Assembly (NCBI GenBank): GCA_017979445.1
Contig: CM030717.1
Location: 15,457,788-15,521,787, forward strand
DNA length: 64,000 bases
Direction of reading: 5' to 3'
DNA from: Akebia trifoliata
Lineage: Eukaryota; Streptophyta; Magnoliopsida; Ranunculales; Lardizabalaceae
Part shown: piece after piece, positions 20,791-32,825 of the stretch
How positions within the stretch are numbered: the first letter of the stretch is position 1
How the letters are laid out: each line of letters opens with the position of its first letter
The notes under the pieces: generated by a model
What the model was told of the DNA's origin: nothing
The model's database searches: none
The model's input: the letters and a program-made list of their open reading frames with translations, nothing else
Program-made: the position numbers and the translations under genes

Positions 20791-21290
20791 CCAGGTCCAC
20801 GACCTGTACCCATCCAAACTGGGTCCACAACCCAGATCCAATCCAACTGGGTCCACGACCCAGATCCATTTTCAAACTAGGTTACGACCGAGATCCATTT
20901 TCAAACTGGATTACAACCCAGATCCAACCCAACTAGGTCCACGACCCAGATCCATTTTTAACTGGGTTACGACCCAGATCCAATCCAACTGGGCCTACGA
21001 CCCAGATCCATTTTCAAATTGGGTCTACGACCCAGATCCATTCCAACTGGGGCCATGACCTAAATCCAACCCAACTAGGTCCACGACCCAGATCCATTTT
21101 CAACTGGGTTACGACCCAAATCCATTTTCAATTGGGTCCATGACCCAGATCCAAACCCATTTCAACTGGGTCCACGACCCAGATCCATTTCAACTGGGTT
21201 TACAATCTAGATCTATTTCAAACTGGGTCCACAACCCAGATCTGTTTCGACTAAGTCTAAGACCCAAATCCACTACAAACTAGATCCATA
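20791..21290 (+). repeat. CTGGGTC/GACCCAG hairpin array
   Basis: About sixteen degenerate units of 28-32 bp. The typical unit is CTGGGTC-CAC-GACCCAG plus ATCCAWTTYMAA. The first unit has CAGGTC-CAC-GACCTG, so its arms differ but still pair. The 108-codon frame across it (20732-21058) is repeat translation, not a gene. Confidence 0.8.
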
Positions 21291-21431
21291 TCAAATTTCA
21301 AACCAAGGCCATGATCTAACAATCAACCAATTCAAGGGAATTCAATCTTTTTCAAAAAAAAAACCAGATTTCAAAAAGCATCAATTATAGTCCTTAATCA
21401 AAGTAGGTGCCTAGAAAGATCTTACCCTGTT

Positions 21432-21540
21432 GATACGAGGGGGATAGACTACGTCTATTCAGGGAACAAAGTGATTTAAGAGTGCCATTGTGCGCCGCCT
21501 CTTCCTTGGAGATCTGCCTGGCCGACGTTGATTTCAGATA
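21432..21540 (+). other. Leader module shared by E and G elements (G copy)
   Basis: GATACGAGGGGGATAGACT, ACGTCTATTC, a variable middle, ATTGTGCGCCGCCTCTTC, GGAGATC, and TTGATTTCAGA. The order and spacing match the sense strand of E1, E2 and E3 leaders. Confidence 0.6.
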
Positions 21541-21611
21541 ACTGAATTGGAGGCTACCAAAAATATGGGTTGTTCCAACTCGATTTATCTCAGAAATTAC
21601 CTTTTCAAAAT

Positions 21612-21701
21612 ATTTTCCCGACTTCGTGTCGATGCCAGCTCCGTACTAATGAAATTATTATTTCAAAATATTTTCCCAACCCCGTGTCGATGCCAGCCCG
21701 T
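21612..21701 (+). repeat. CCGTGTCGATGCC tandem repeat, left part
   Basis: Degenerate words CCGTGTCGATGCCAGC and CAAAATATTTTCCCRAC repeat here and resume at 32826-33110. E2 inserted into this array (CCCGT duplication at 21697-21701). Confidence 0.7.
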
Positions 21702-23409
21702 TGAAAGCGCCCTCGATCCGCGGGGTGCGCAGATCCGCTTTTGACCCTTGAGGTTTGGGAGTCGCCACCTAGTTGTTAAGGTCTAGGAACCAAACTGACT
21801 CTAAAAAAAACGCAAACTAATCTACGAAAGAGAAAAAAAAGTCCGGGGATCACGTTACGGGGTTGGAAGGTGTTAGGCACCAACCCCGCCCGATAAAAGT
21901 CGGTCTCTACTAACTTCCCAAATAAATCACATTGCTAAAAACCTAGATAAAAATAAAAGTAAAAAATTTTATACCTTTCCGATAGCAAGGATTTTACTCC
22001 CTCAGATCTGACAAAAATAGCTCATTGTGCCGTACTCCCTTGCTTCGTTCTGTCTCCGGAATTGATTTTGGATCTCCGAGGCAAGGTATCTCCTTATTTT
22101 TGGATCTGAACTCTTCAATTTTGTTACGGATTTAGGGGTGTTTTTAGAGGGCTTTTAAGTGTTTTCTAGGCTAAAATTGAAGGAGGGATATTAGGTAAGG
22201 AGTTGGGGCTCCAAAACTAGGGTTTATGGGAGGCTATGGGGGCTTCTAGACCTACTTCTCTTAGGGTTTTATCATTTGATACGAAAATAGGGTGTGAGCA
22301 CCTCTATTTATAGATGTTTTTAGGGGTTGATTTGGATAGAGTTAGTGTTTAATTAGAGATCTTTTAATTAGAGTTGTGTTTTAGTTTCACTTGTTTTAGG
22401 TAGAATTGTTTTTAAGTTAGAACTCTATTAGATATAGTTATTATTTAATTAGAGTTCTATTATTACTTTTGGTCTTATTTGATTGACTTTTAATGTTTTG
22501 ACTTCAGTCTTAATTGATTGACTTTTAATATCTTGACTTCAGTCTTGCTTAACTGACTTTAATTTTGACTTCAGTCTCACTTGATTGACTTTAATACCTT
22601 GACTTCAGTCTTGCTTGATTTACTTTTAATTTTTGGAGAACCCCCCTCTAAAATATCTTTAATTCTTTGGACCCCCAAATGGAGGGGTCGTTAAAGAAAT
22701 ATCCCACGAACCCTCAACAATTTTACTTGAAAGTCCGATTGATCGATTTTTTAGTTCCAATTTTTAAATTAATTTCATTAATGTTTCACTTTAATTATTT
22801 AATCTTTTATTTATTAATTTCGAATTTTTTAATTATGAAAATTGTGAAATTATCGTTTTGCCCTTGGAGAGGTCTTTTCACGTTTTAAGTCGGTTTTTAA
22901 TGTTCTAGGATGTTTTAGAATCGATTTTTCATAAGGAATTCAATGGAAATATTAGTTTTTGTCATTTATGAAATTTTTTGTGTGAAATGGTCGGGAACTT
23001 TATGAGGGGCATTTTCGTAATTTTGTCAAATTCTGTAAAAATTGGTGAAATGATTTATTTGGTTTTGATTTGTTGTTTTATGTGTTTGAGAGAGTTTTCC
23101 TAAGCGTAACGTAGACTCTAGGGTTGTTTTGAGGTTAGGGGTATTTTGGTAATTTGGTCAATTTTTAGTGATTTTTATCGTGAAGCTTCTTTTTGGGTCT
23201 GCAAGATGATGATTTCTATGTTTCTCGAGTCGTATTTTCCTAACGTAGCGTGGTTTTAAGATTTTGTCAATTCGAGATACCTCATCCAGATTTTTGAAAC
23301 ACATCTGGTAACAAAATAAAGCAATGGAATACACATCCATCATTGGGAATCATTGCGATCGGGTTGACGAGTTGATTAATCAGGCGAGTGCAAAAATGGG
23401 GTGTCTACA
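21702..23409 (-). repeat. E2 3' LTR
   Basis: 1,708 bp, TGAAAGCGCC to GTGTCTACA; shorter than the E1 LTR because it holds fewer copies of the U3 variable repeat. The TATA box (minus strand) is near 22310 and TTGACT boxes lie at about 22488-22605. Confidence 0.93.
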
Positions 23410-23966
23410 GATGCCCCTCTTTGGCAGAGGGTTGAAGCAAACTAGATAGCAAATCTATTTTGGTAGATAGTGCGATATCTGAATGCCAAAGCTAGTGAAA
23501 GTTCATTTTGCAGCTTGATTTAGCAATTCGTCAGGGTGTTTGGATCCTTGAGGGTAAAGTTTTCCCCGAATTAAAAGTTGTCAGGTCCTTGAGTACAAAC
23601 TCTCACTGACAGTGTCAGATCCTTGAATTTTAAAGAATTCTCCCTGACTAAAAAGTGCAAGTGTGAGTGTGTGTACTATGTGAAACTGAGTTAAAATGTG
23701 TCAGGTCCCAGAGATCATCTCTCACTGACAATAATGATTCAAAATTGAAATGTGCTTATACAACGAAAGCAATCATGGCAAGGTTGAACAATAAAGTAAT
23801 TGGAGTCATAACAATGTAGGAACTTCGTTAAATCCTATTTGATATTCTTTTTTAGAGTTCGAAAAAGTATGAGTCTCGTTTATCGGACTCGAACCTATTG
23901 TAGCCACGCTTCTCGGCTAAAGAACTTAAACAATCCTGTTAATTCAATATGATTCAAACAAAGCTG

Positions 23967-24764
23967 GAGTCTCGTTTCTCGGACTCTAGCTAAGATTTAC
24001 AGGAACTTAAACAATCCTATAAAATATGGAGTCTCGTTTCTTGGACTCGAGCTAAGGTTTGCAGGCACTTCAAAAAGTCTATGATTCAAAACGTTGGAGT
24101 CTCGTTTCTCGGACTCGAACTTAGGTTTATAGGCACTTCAAAAAGCCTATATATTATTCAAAAAGTTGGAGTCTCGTTTCTCGGACTCGAACTTAGGTTT
24201 ATAGGCACTTCAAAAAGCCTATTCATTCTATGATTCAAAAAGTTGGAGTCCCGTTTCTCGGACTCAAACTTAGGTTTGTAGGCACTTCAAAAAGCCCACT
24301 TATTCTATGATTCAAAATGTTGGAGTCTCGTTTCTCGGACTCGAACTTAAGTTTGTAGGCATATCAAAAAGCCTATTCATTCTATGATTCAAAAAGTTGG
24401 ATTCTCGTTTCTCGGACTCGAACTTAGGTTTGTAGGCACTTCAAAAAGCCCACTCATTCTATGATTCAAAAAGTTGGAGTCTCGTTTCTCGGACTCGAAC
24501 TTAGGTTTGTAAGCACTTCAAAAAGCCCACTCATTCTATGTTTTAAAAAGTTGGAGTCTCGTTTCTCAGACTCGAACTTAGGTTTATAGGCACTTCAAAA
24601 AGCCCACTCATTCTATGATTCAAAAAGTTGGAGTCTCGTTTCTCGGACTCGAACTTAGGTTTGTAGGTACTTCAAAAAGCCTATTCATTCTATGATTCAA
24701 AAAGTTGGAGTCTCGTTTCTCGGACTCGAACTTACTAAGCCACGTTTCTCGGGCTTAGATTTAT
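23967..24764 (-). repeat. 77-bp tandem hairpin array (E2)
   Basis: About ten units with GAGTC/GACTC and TAGGC/GCCTA inverted repeats; the edge hairpin CTAAGCC/GGCTTAG is the same as in E1. Some units have drifted arms (GCCCA in place of GCCTA) that no longer pair fully, which fits the greater age of E2. Confidence 0.82.
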
Positions 24765-25478
24765 AGGAATTTAAACAATCCTATTAATTCATTCTATGAT
24801 TCAAAATCGAGCTCAAAGTTTAAAAGATCAGGTCTTTATTGGCTTATCGTGCATCTAGATTATCATTGGGCTTCGCCAGACTTTTAAACTTTTGTAAGAT
24901 TTTCTTTTTATCATGTGATTAAGAATAAAAACTTTGGAATTAAAATGACCTTCAAAAATGCCCCTAGTTTCAAGGTTGGCTTTAACTGAGACTTGACTAC
25001 GAGACTGATGGAATGGATTACGCTTGGACTTTAATGTATGACAGATAGAAGAACTGACATTCTCTTAAATTTAAGACTCTTAAGATTATTATATGTGCAA
25101 TAAGAAATTCGATCATTTTCTTTTTGAGTATCTTTTGAAAAATGCTTGAGCTGGACTTAAAAAATCTTGATAAATATTAGAATAGAAGATCTTTCTCTTC
25201 AAAATGGTTAATGGTTCTATATCTTCCATTAGCGAACACTTGAACAAGTAAACATGCTTTTGAAGATCTTACAATGCTCAAGATGACTTCTGATTTTTTT
25301 GACTTCAACATTGTCTTCGTCTCGACTTCAACATTGTTTTCTTCGGATGTGAGCTCTTGGTTAAAAAATGAATATTGTGGCTTGAATGGTTATGCATTTT
25401 CTAGTTTCTGCACAAGCTTCATTTTGAATTTTTTTTTTGATAGGACCTTTCCTCCCATTTGATGATGCCCTAATTTTT

Positions 25479-25655
25479 GCCTAGATCGCCTCTTTAGGTT
25501 TTCAATCTAGCGGGCTTTATTTTTCTTTTTCTCATGATGCCTTGATTTTTGCCTAGGTCGCCTTTTTAGGTTTTCAACCTAGCAGGCTTTCTTTTTTTAT
25601 GGTTATGCCCTAAATTTTGCCTAAGTCGCCTTTTCGGGTTTTCGACTTAGCGGGC
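25479..25655 (-). repeat. Three tandem hairpins with covarying stems (E2)
   Basis: Arms CTAGAT/ATCTAG, CTAGGT/ACCTAG and CTAAGTCG/CGACTTAG, with a near-constant intervening loop. The third stem is longer than in E1, where T is C. Confidence 0.75.
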
Positions 25656-26962
25656 TTCTCTTTTTTTTCTTGATGATCTTGAATAACTAACTCGACAACT
25701 TCTTAGTTCCTTGCACCTTAACCGAATCAATTAACATTCAGGAGGACTTAATAGGTAGGCTTAGGACATGGTTTAGAAAGAAAGGGTAAAAGGCTCAACT
25801 TCCCAAAATGCCCTTAGTCTAATATTCTCTTTTTTTTGTCATTATTTTCTGTAAGTTCTTTTCACTCTTTTTTTTTATGCCCCTAGTTTGGCATTCTTTT
25901 TCTTTTTTTTTTTCCTAATGCCCCTAGTTTGACATTATCTTCTTTTGAACCTTTCAATAAGGGATTTTCCTTTTGGATAACATTTTTCTTAAGAGAATAG
26001 TTTTTTTGTATGACCGGGCCTGAAGTAAGTTCTCAGGTTGCCTACGTACCCCAAATATTTCTTTTTCTTTCTAGATCAGGTCAAAACGTAGTTCATACTA
26101 AGATATCTCTCCCGAGGTTGGTTGGTGTGGTTTAGAAAGAAGAGGCTATTAATTTTTTAAAGGCTGCGAGGGGCTAAAGAAGGTTTTTTTTTCTTTTTTG
26201 GTATGATAGGATAATTGTTCGACCAAAGAAGGCCTCCTTTGGTAAATGCTGTTGACTTGGTCAAAGTTTCAGGAATTCGATATTTGGATTGCTCTGTCGA
26301 GTAAGATTTCCTTTTGAAGAATGAATATTCTTTAGTCTTCTTTTGTGAAATCGAGTATGATCGAGTTTTCTGATTATTCAACTCTTCTAGAACTTCAAGA
26401 AAATCTTTTATTCTTTTGTGAAAGAGAACTCTCTTCTTTTGAGTAAGAAACATGGTAGATCCACTTGTAAGTCTTAGCATCTTTGTCGATGTTTTTAGCT
26501 ATATCATCTTTGATCGATAATCTTTGACTTTGAAATCACTCTTAACTTGATCTATGTTTTTATGTAATTCATCCATATATCTTTATGAGACCATGTAAGA
26601 ACATTATTGAATTTCTCAAGTAAGTTTACTATTCTCTCATGTTTTCTTAAGGATAACGTATTACCAATTTACACCTCTTGAGTGTACTCTTTAATTCTAA
26701 TATTTATCAAATTTGATTAGTGAGCTTTAAGTCATTTCTCATGTTAGATTTTATGTTTATATCATTATTGCACACATGATAATCAAAAGCTTCTTTATTT
26801 ATTGGAATTGAAAAGAACATAGACTGACAAACCTTACTAAAACCCAAAAAAATGAAGAACTGAATTCAAAGACTGACGCAACTAAAGCTAAAAGAAACTA
26901 AAAAGACTTAAAAGACGACATCATTCTGAATGGAGGGACACAATTCTAGAGTCTATGCCACT

Positions 26963-28411
26963 TCAGTTATCTTCGATGGATGACTTGAACTTGTCTGCTT
27001 TTATTATCTCTTCATATTCTGATTCAAGCCTATCATATGCTGGACAACCCGTTACTTTAATAATTTCTCTGTTCTTCAGTTTTGTCACTGTCTTAGGGAA
27101 GTTGAGCTCATTCTGGCATGGAGCGAATGCACTGTTAAGACCGATTGGGTGAATGAAGGAAACTGGGTTAACTGATTCGGGTTTGGATATTGATATTAGG
27201 TTTAGAGTAGGAGGGGGTTGATTTTGAAAGGTAGGCAAAGGGTTAGTCTTAACATTGGGAGTAGTAGGAGTGGGTATGGTGACTTTTCCTTGCTCAATAA
27301 GGTCTTGGATAGCATGTCGGAGAGTAATACACCTGTCAAGAACATGACCAGGCATCTGATGGAATTCACAGAATTGCCCATTATCCATGTTTGGGGGAAG
27401 ATGATTAGGTAAAGGCTTAGGTTGTAAAGGTGCCAGCAATCCCTTTTTCATCAATTTTTGATAAGCAACACTAAGGGACATTCCAAGATTGGTAAACTGT
27501 CTCCTAGGCTTAGCTTGTGAAGGCTGAGTAGCTTGAGGAGATAGTGCGAAGGAGGTGTTGGTTACTTGTAAGGAATTGACATTAGGTTTGAAATGTTTGG
27601 GTTTTGACTCAGACGAGTTACCAAAAAGTCCCGAAGAGTAAGCATCTTCAACTTGATTTCCAGCCTCAAGGAGGGATTGAAAAGTAGGCAAGTATTGAGG
27701 CATCAAGTACTTGGCATAATTTGGAGTAAGATTCCTGAGGATTATCTTGACTTGTTCCTTCTCTTGAGGTCGGTCCCACAATTGAGCGGCTTTAGCTCTC
27801 CATCGAGCAATGAACTCAGTGAAAGTTTTTCCGGATTTCTGTTTAGTAGTTTCTAGGTCTCTTCTTGTAAGTTCAATATCCGTGTTGAATGAATATCGAC
27901 TAATAAACTCTTTCATCAATTCATGCCGTGTTCTTACCCGAGATGAGTCCAATGACATTAACCAGCGTAGTGCAGGACCTGTCAGGGTTCTTTGAAAAAG
28001 TTGAGCCATCTGTTCTTCACTTAGATCCTGAGATTGCATTATGCCGACATATACTTTTAAGTGAGTCCTAGGGGATCCAATACCGTCAAACTTCTCCATA
28101 TCTGGCATTGTGAACTTTTCTGGTGGACGGACCGTGGGAAACAAGGTCATTGCCCCTAATCCAAGAGTAAAATCATCAGGGTCTTTGATGTTCTTCAAAG
28201 CAGTTTCAACTTGAGTTATTCGATGAGCTATGACAAGGTCGACGTGTAACTGATCATCTTCTTGATTTTCAACGAGGTCAAACACATCCTGAGGTTCTAT
28301 AGCTTTATCTTTTTCCTTTTCAATTTTCAGGGATTCAATTTGTGTTTGGACAGAAGCAATAATCGGTGCTTGAAAAGATTCTAAAATCTGACGGAGTGCA
28401 GCTTCATCCAT
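26963..28411 (-). CDS. gag: E2 Gag, full length
   Basis: 482 residues from the ATG at 28409-28411; the frame is open upstream to 28534, as in E1. Residues about 105-255 form the Retrotrans_gag capsid core (EKFDGIGSPRTHLKVYVG, LTGPALRWLMSLDSS, FTEFIARWRAKAAQLWDRP). Cys348, His351, His356 and Cys361 form the C-H-H-C knuckle (CEFHQMPGHVLDRC), followed by LRHAIQDLIEQGKV. A Pro-rich tail ends in YEEIIKADKFKSSIEDN, which E1 has lost by frameshift. The Gag would bind and package element RNA. No protease or pol is fused or nearby, so particle maturation and reverse transcription must come from another element. No stop codon despite the LTR divergence. Confidence 0.93.
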   Translation of the reverse strand: MDEAALRQILESFQAPIIASVQTQIESLKIEKEKDKAIEPQDVFDLVENQEDDQLHVDLVIAHRITQVETALKNIKDPDDFTLGLGAMTLFPTVRPPEKFTMPDMEKFDGIGSPRTHLKVYVGIMQSQDLSEEQMAQLFQRTLTGPALRWLMSLDSSRVRTRHELMKEFISRYSFNTDIELTRRDLETTKQKSGKTFTEFIARWRAKAAQLWDRPQEKEQVKIILRNLTPNYAKYLMPQYLPTFQSLLEAGNQVEDAYSSGLFGNSSESKPKHFKPNVNSLQVTNTSFALSPQATQPSQAKPRRQFTNLGMSLSVAYQKLMKKGLLAPLQPKPLPNHLPPNMDNGQFCEFHQMPGHVLDRCITLRHAIQDLIEQGKVTIPTPTTPNVKTNPLPTFQNQPPPTLNLISISKPESVNPVSFIHPIGLNSAFAPCQNELNFPKTVTKLKNREIIKVTGCPAYDRLESEYEEIIKADKFKSSIEDN

Positions 28412-31098
28412 GGTACTCGTTTCTTCTCGTGGCAAAGACTGACTACTTGGCAATGGAACTCTGGAAAGACGACTATTTTCACGGACCCAAAGTGGTACAG
28501 ATGGAGGTTTAGAACGTTTAGGACCAATTATCACCTGATTGGAAGTAAACCAAGGTTAACCATTGACTCTAAAGATTTGACTATTGACCACATGATTAAA
28601 GTTTCGATATAGAATAGCGTCCAGTGGAAAATATCGAATCCAAATGCACTATAAGTCTATAGTGACCAAGAAAGTGAGAAAGGTTAGACGCGGGTCTACC
28701 CCTGATTGGGATTGAACCTTTGATCAGACAAATTAATTTGATCCTAAGATCGAATCTTTCTATGCAAAGTGGTCTGGATCTTTAAAAGTGAAATCAATTA
28801 GTCCAACTGATTTGGTATTGATCAGCTTGATCCATTTGTGAATTGGGCCAACTGGTTTAAGTGGTTCAAATTAATCGGTACATTTCACCGATTGGGTCGG
28901 ACCGATATTGCGGGTTCTTTTTGATTATTCTGGATCGGTCCGCCCACTTACCTGTTAATTGGATTGAATAAAGCAACCCGGGAACACCCATAGTCAGTTC
29001 GGGTCGTGACCTATAAGGAAGGTTTCTAGACTCTAAACTTACTACGTGCAATGCATTTTATCTGGCCACCCTTGTCCAAATACACCTATATACCTCTCGA
29101 TACGTGGTGACTTGGTTTGATATACCGTATAGGTGATAATCTTAAACCTCAACTCACTTCTCTGAAGCCAAAAATAGCCAGTTTGATCTCCAGTTGAGAG
29201 GTGGCGCACAATACTGAGCAAGGGCCCACTTAAATACCTCTCGTCTAGAATAGACGTAGTCTATCCCCCTCGTACAGTAGGGTACAGCGGGGCAAGATCT
29301 TGCTTAGGCTCCGATTTTGACCAAGAAGTGCAATTGATATATTTAGATTATCTTTTACATACCTATGGGTACGAGTCAAGAGTTGTAGCTTTTATAAATG
29401 ATTTGACATCCCACGAGGGGACCGACCACGTATTAGTACTACGTTGGCAATCGGGACATGTGACTGTGTGGCTCACAATAGGTAAAAGGCTCAGGTCGCT
29501 TCATCCTGGGTGCATCAATACATCTCTTAGAATCACCTGATCAGACGGTATTGATACCCCAGTTTGATATACCCTAAGGTACGTGACTGAAGTTGTGATT
29601 TTCATGAATGACGTCGCATCTCCGAAGAGATCGGGCCACGCACTAGTGCCACGTTGGCTATATAGGATGTGTAAGTGTGCAAAACAGTAAACGTGCATGT
29701 GGTGTGTGCAAAACAGGGTGGGGTGTGCTCGGGGCCTTTTTCAAACACAAGGCCCATGGGCTAGATTATGTCATCACATATGGATATCAAATGAATATTG
29801 ATCAAGAAAATAATACAAAACCAATCACATCGAAATTAAGATAAAAGCAAACACATCACAAATATATCTGTCAAGATCATGGCAAATCAATTAATGAACA
29901 TGGCATATAATAATTGATCAAACAAACATTGCAATAGGCATAATTTTTATAATTTTTAAGGTCCAATCAATGATCACTTTTGGGTGATCCAAAATAAATC
30001 GAGATTCCAATAGATGTTACATTGATGATAGAATTACAATGGTTGAGATGAGCTCACTCTCAGGAACATTAATTGTGCCAACATTAGATAAATTCGGATT
30101 TTCTGTGAATTAGAAAAATACAATCTGAACTTGCATCGATGATATCTAAGGCTCCCGATAACGAAATCGAGTGAACTCAAGTTCTAAATTAATCTAGTCG
30201 ATGAGATCTACATTTTATTAATAGGTGCCCAAACTTAGTTCTCACTAGAATATTCTGTAAAAATGTTTTAACATTACTGTCCCAACCTTCATTCAGAAAC
30301 AATTCCAGATTTACAGATAGAACTTGTATCGATGATATCTAAGGCTTCCGATAACGAAATTGAGTGAACTCAGATTCTAAATTAATTTACTCGATGAGAT
30401 CTACATTTTATTAATAGGTTCCTAGACTTAGTTATCATTAGAATATTCTATAAAAACGTTTTAACATTGCTGTCCCAACCTTCATTCAGAAATAATTTCA
30501 GATTTACAGATTGAACTTGCATCGATGATATCTAAGGCTTCCGATAACGAAATGGAGTGAACTCGGATTCTAAATTAATCTACTCGATGAGATCTACATT
30601 GTATTAATAGATACCCAGACTTAATTCTCACTAGAATGTTCTATAAAAACGTTTTAACATTACTATCCCAACCTTCATTCAGCAACAATTCCAGATTTAC
30701 AGATTGAACTTGCATCGATGATATCTAAGGCTTCCGAGAACGAAATTGAGTGAACTCAGGTTTTAAATTAATTTACTCGAGAAGATCTAAGTTTTATTAA
30801 GAGGTTCCCAGACTTAATTATTACTAGAATATTCTGTAAAAACGTTTTAATATTTCTGTCCAACCTTAATCATTCCATCATTTTCATAGGTCAATTTGAA
30901 TCTTTCATTATTTAGGGGTCATCAAAAGTGATACTTAATTGGAAAAAAAATGCAATACTAAAAATCATCCACAATCAAGTCACAAAAATAAATAAACAGA
31001 AAAAAATAAATAAAATAAATCGAACTAAATAATAAAAAAACTAGATCATCTTGGCAATGCTCCCATACTTGGGGTTTTTCAAGTTTGATCCTCAATAG
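28412..31098 (-). other. E2 leader
   Basis: Untranslated region between PBS and gag. The shared leader module is at about 29180-29276 and the 193-bp tandem array at about 30060-30870. No gene supported. Confidence 0.6.
30060..30870 (-). repeat. 193-bp tandem repeat in E2 leader
   Basis: The word GAACTTGCATCGATGAT (one copy GAACTTGTATC) begins units at 30127, 30320, 30513 and 30706, exactly 193 bp apart. The same four-unit array is in E3 (54384, 54577, 54770, 54963) but not in E1. Confidence 0.9.
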
Positions 31099-31116
31099 TC
31101 CCCAGTGGAGTCGCCA
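31099..31116 (-). other. E2 primer-binding site
   Basis: TGGCGACTCCACTGGGGA on the minus strand, one base inside the 5' LTR; identical to E1. Confidence 0.85.
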
Positions 31117-31117
31117 C

Positions 31118-32825
31118 TGAAAGCGCCCTCGATCCGCGGGGTGCGCAGATTCGCTTTTGACCCTTGAGGTTTGGGAGTCGCCACCTAGTTGTTAAGGTCT
31201 AGGAACCAAACTGACTCTAAAAAAAAGGCAAACTAATCTACGAAAGAGAAAAAAAAAGTCCGGGGATCACGTTACGGGGTTGGAAGGTATTAGGCACCAA
31301 CCCCGCCTGGCCAAAGCCGGTCTCTACTAACTTCCCAAATAAATCACATTGCTAAAAACCTAGATAAAAATAAAAGTAAAAAATTTTATACCTTTCCGAT
31401 AGCAAGGATTTTGCTCCCTCAGATCTGACAAAAATAGCTCATTGTGCCGTACTCCCTTGCTTCGTTCTGTCTTCGGATTTGATTTTGGATCTCCGAGGTA
31501 AGGTATCTCCTTATTTTTGGATCTGAACTCTTCAAGTTTGTTGCGAATTTAGGGGTGTTTTTAGACGGCTTTTAAGTGTTTTCTAGACTAAAATTGAAGG
31601 AGGGATGTTAGGTAAGGAGTTGGGGCTCCAAAACTAGGGTTTATGGGAGGTTATGGGGGCTTCTAGACCTACTTCTCTTAGGATTTTATCATTTGATACG
31701 AAAATAGGGTGTGAGCACCTCTATTTATAGATGTTTTTAGGGTTGATTTGGATAGAGTTAGTGTTTAATTAGAGATCTTTTAATTAGAGTTGTATTTTAG
31801 TTTGACTTGTTTTAGGTAGAATTGTTTTTAAGTTAGAACTCTATTAGATAGAGTTATTATTTAATTAGAGTTCTATTATTACTTTTGGTCTTATTTGATT
31901 GACTTTTAATGTTTTGACTTCAGTCTTAATTGATTGACTTTTAATATCTTGACTTCAGTCTTGCTTAATTGACTTTAATTTTGACTTCAATCTCACTTGA
32001 TTGACTTTAATACCTTGACTTCAGTCTTGCTTGATTTACTTTTAATTTTTGGAGAACCCCCTCTAAAATATCTTTAATTCTTTGGACCCCCAAATGGAGG
32101 GGTCCTTAAAGAAATATCCCACGAACCCTCAACAATTTTACTTGAAAGTCCGATTGATCGATTTTTTAGTTCAAATTTTTAAATTAATTTCATTAATGTT
32201 TCACTTTAATTATTTAATGTTTTATTTATTAATTTCAAAATTTTTAATTATGAAAATTGTGAAATTACCATTTTGCCCCCGGAGAGGACTTTTCACGTTT
32301 TAAGTCGGTTTTTAATGTTCTAGGATGTTTTAGAATCGATTTTTCATAAGGAATTCAATGGAAATATTAGTTTTTGTCATTTATGAAATTTTTTGTGTGA
32401 AATGGTCGGGAACTTTATGAGGGGCATTTTCGTAATTTTGTCAAATTCTGTAAAAATTGGTGAAATGATTTATTTGGTTTCGATTTGTTGTTTTATGTGT
32501 TTGAGAGAGTTTTCCTAAGCGTAACGTAGGCTCTAGGGTTGTTTTGAGGTTAGGGGTATTTTGGTAATTTGGTCAATTTTTAGTGATTTTTATCGTGAAG
32601 CTTCTTTTTGGGTCTACAAGATGATGATTTCTATGTTTCTCGAGTCGTATTTTCCTAACGTAGCGTGGTTTCTAAGATTTTGTCAATTCGAGATACCTCA
32701 TCCAGATTTTTGAAACACATCTGGTAACAAAATAAAGCAATGGAATACACATCTATCATTGGGAATCATTGCGATCGGGTTGATGAGTTGATTAATCAGG
32801 CGAATGCAAAAATGGGGTGTCTACA
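31118..32825 (-). repeat. E2 5' LTR
   Basis: 1,708 bp, paired with 21702-23409, followed by the right CCCGT duplication. Confidence 0.93.

Larger units (their letters stand above)
23410..26962 (-). other. E2 3' UTR with hairpin arrays
   Basis: PPT at 23410-23428, GTCAG/CTGAC hairpin series at about 23540-23735, 77-bp array at 23967-24764, triple covarying hairpins at 25479-25655, TGCCCCTAGTTT repeats at about 25808-25935. The sequence is alignable throughout with E1 5865-9456. No pol motifs in either strand. Confidence 0.7.
21702..32825 (-). mobile_element. E2, gag-only LTR retrotransposon
   Basis: 11,124 bp with LTRs 21702-23409 and 31118-32825 (1,708 bp each), duplication CCCGT at 21697-21701 and 32826-32830. 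Same minus-strand layout as E1: PPT, hairpin arrays, complete gag ORF, shared leader module, 193-bp tandem repeat, PBS. No pol. LTRs differ at about 45 positions by eye, so E2 is older than E1 and E3. Inserted antisense to G, within G's leader repeats. Confidence 0.93.

Noticed and set aside
20732..21058. 108-codon ORF with repeated DPDPTQLGPRPRS-like text
   Set aside because: It is the translation of the CTGGGTC/GACCCAG array; the period is not a multiple of three and frames are not maintained.
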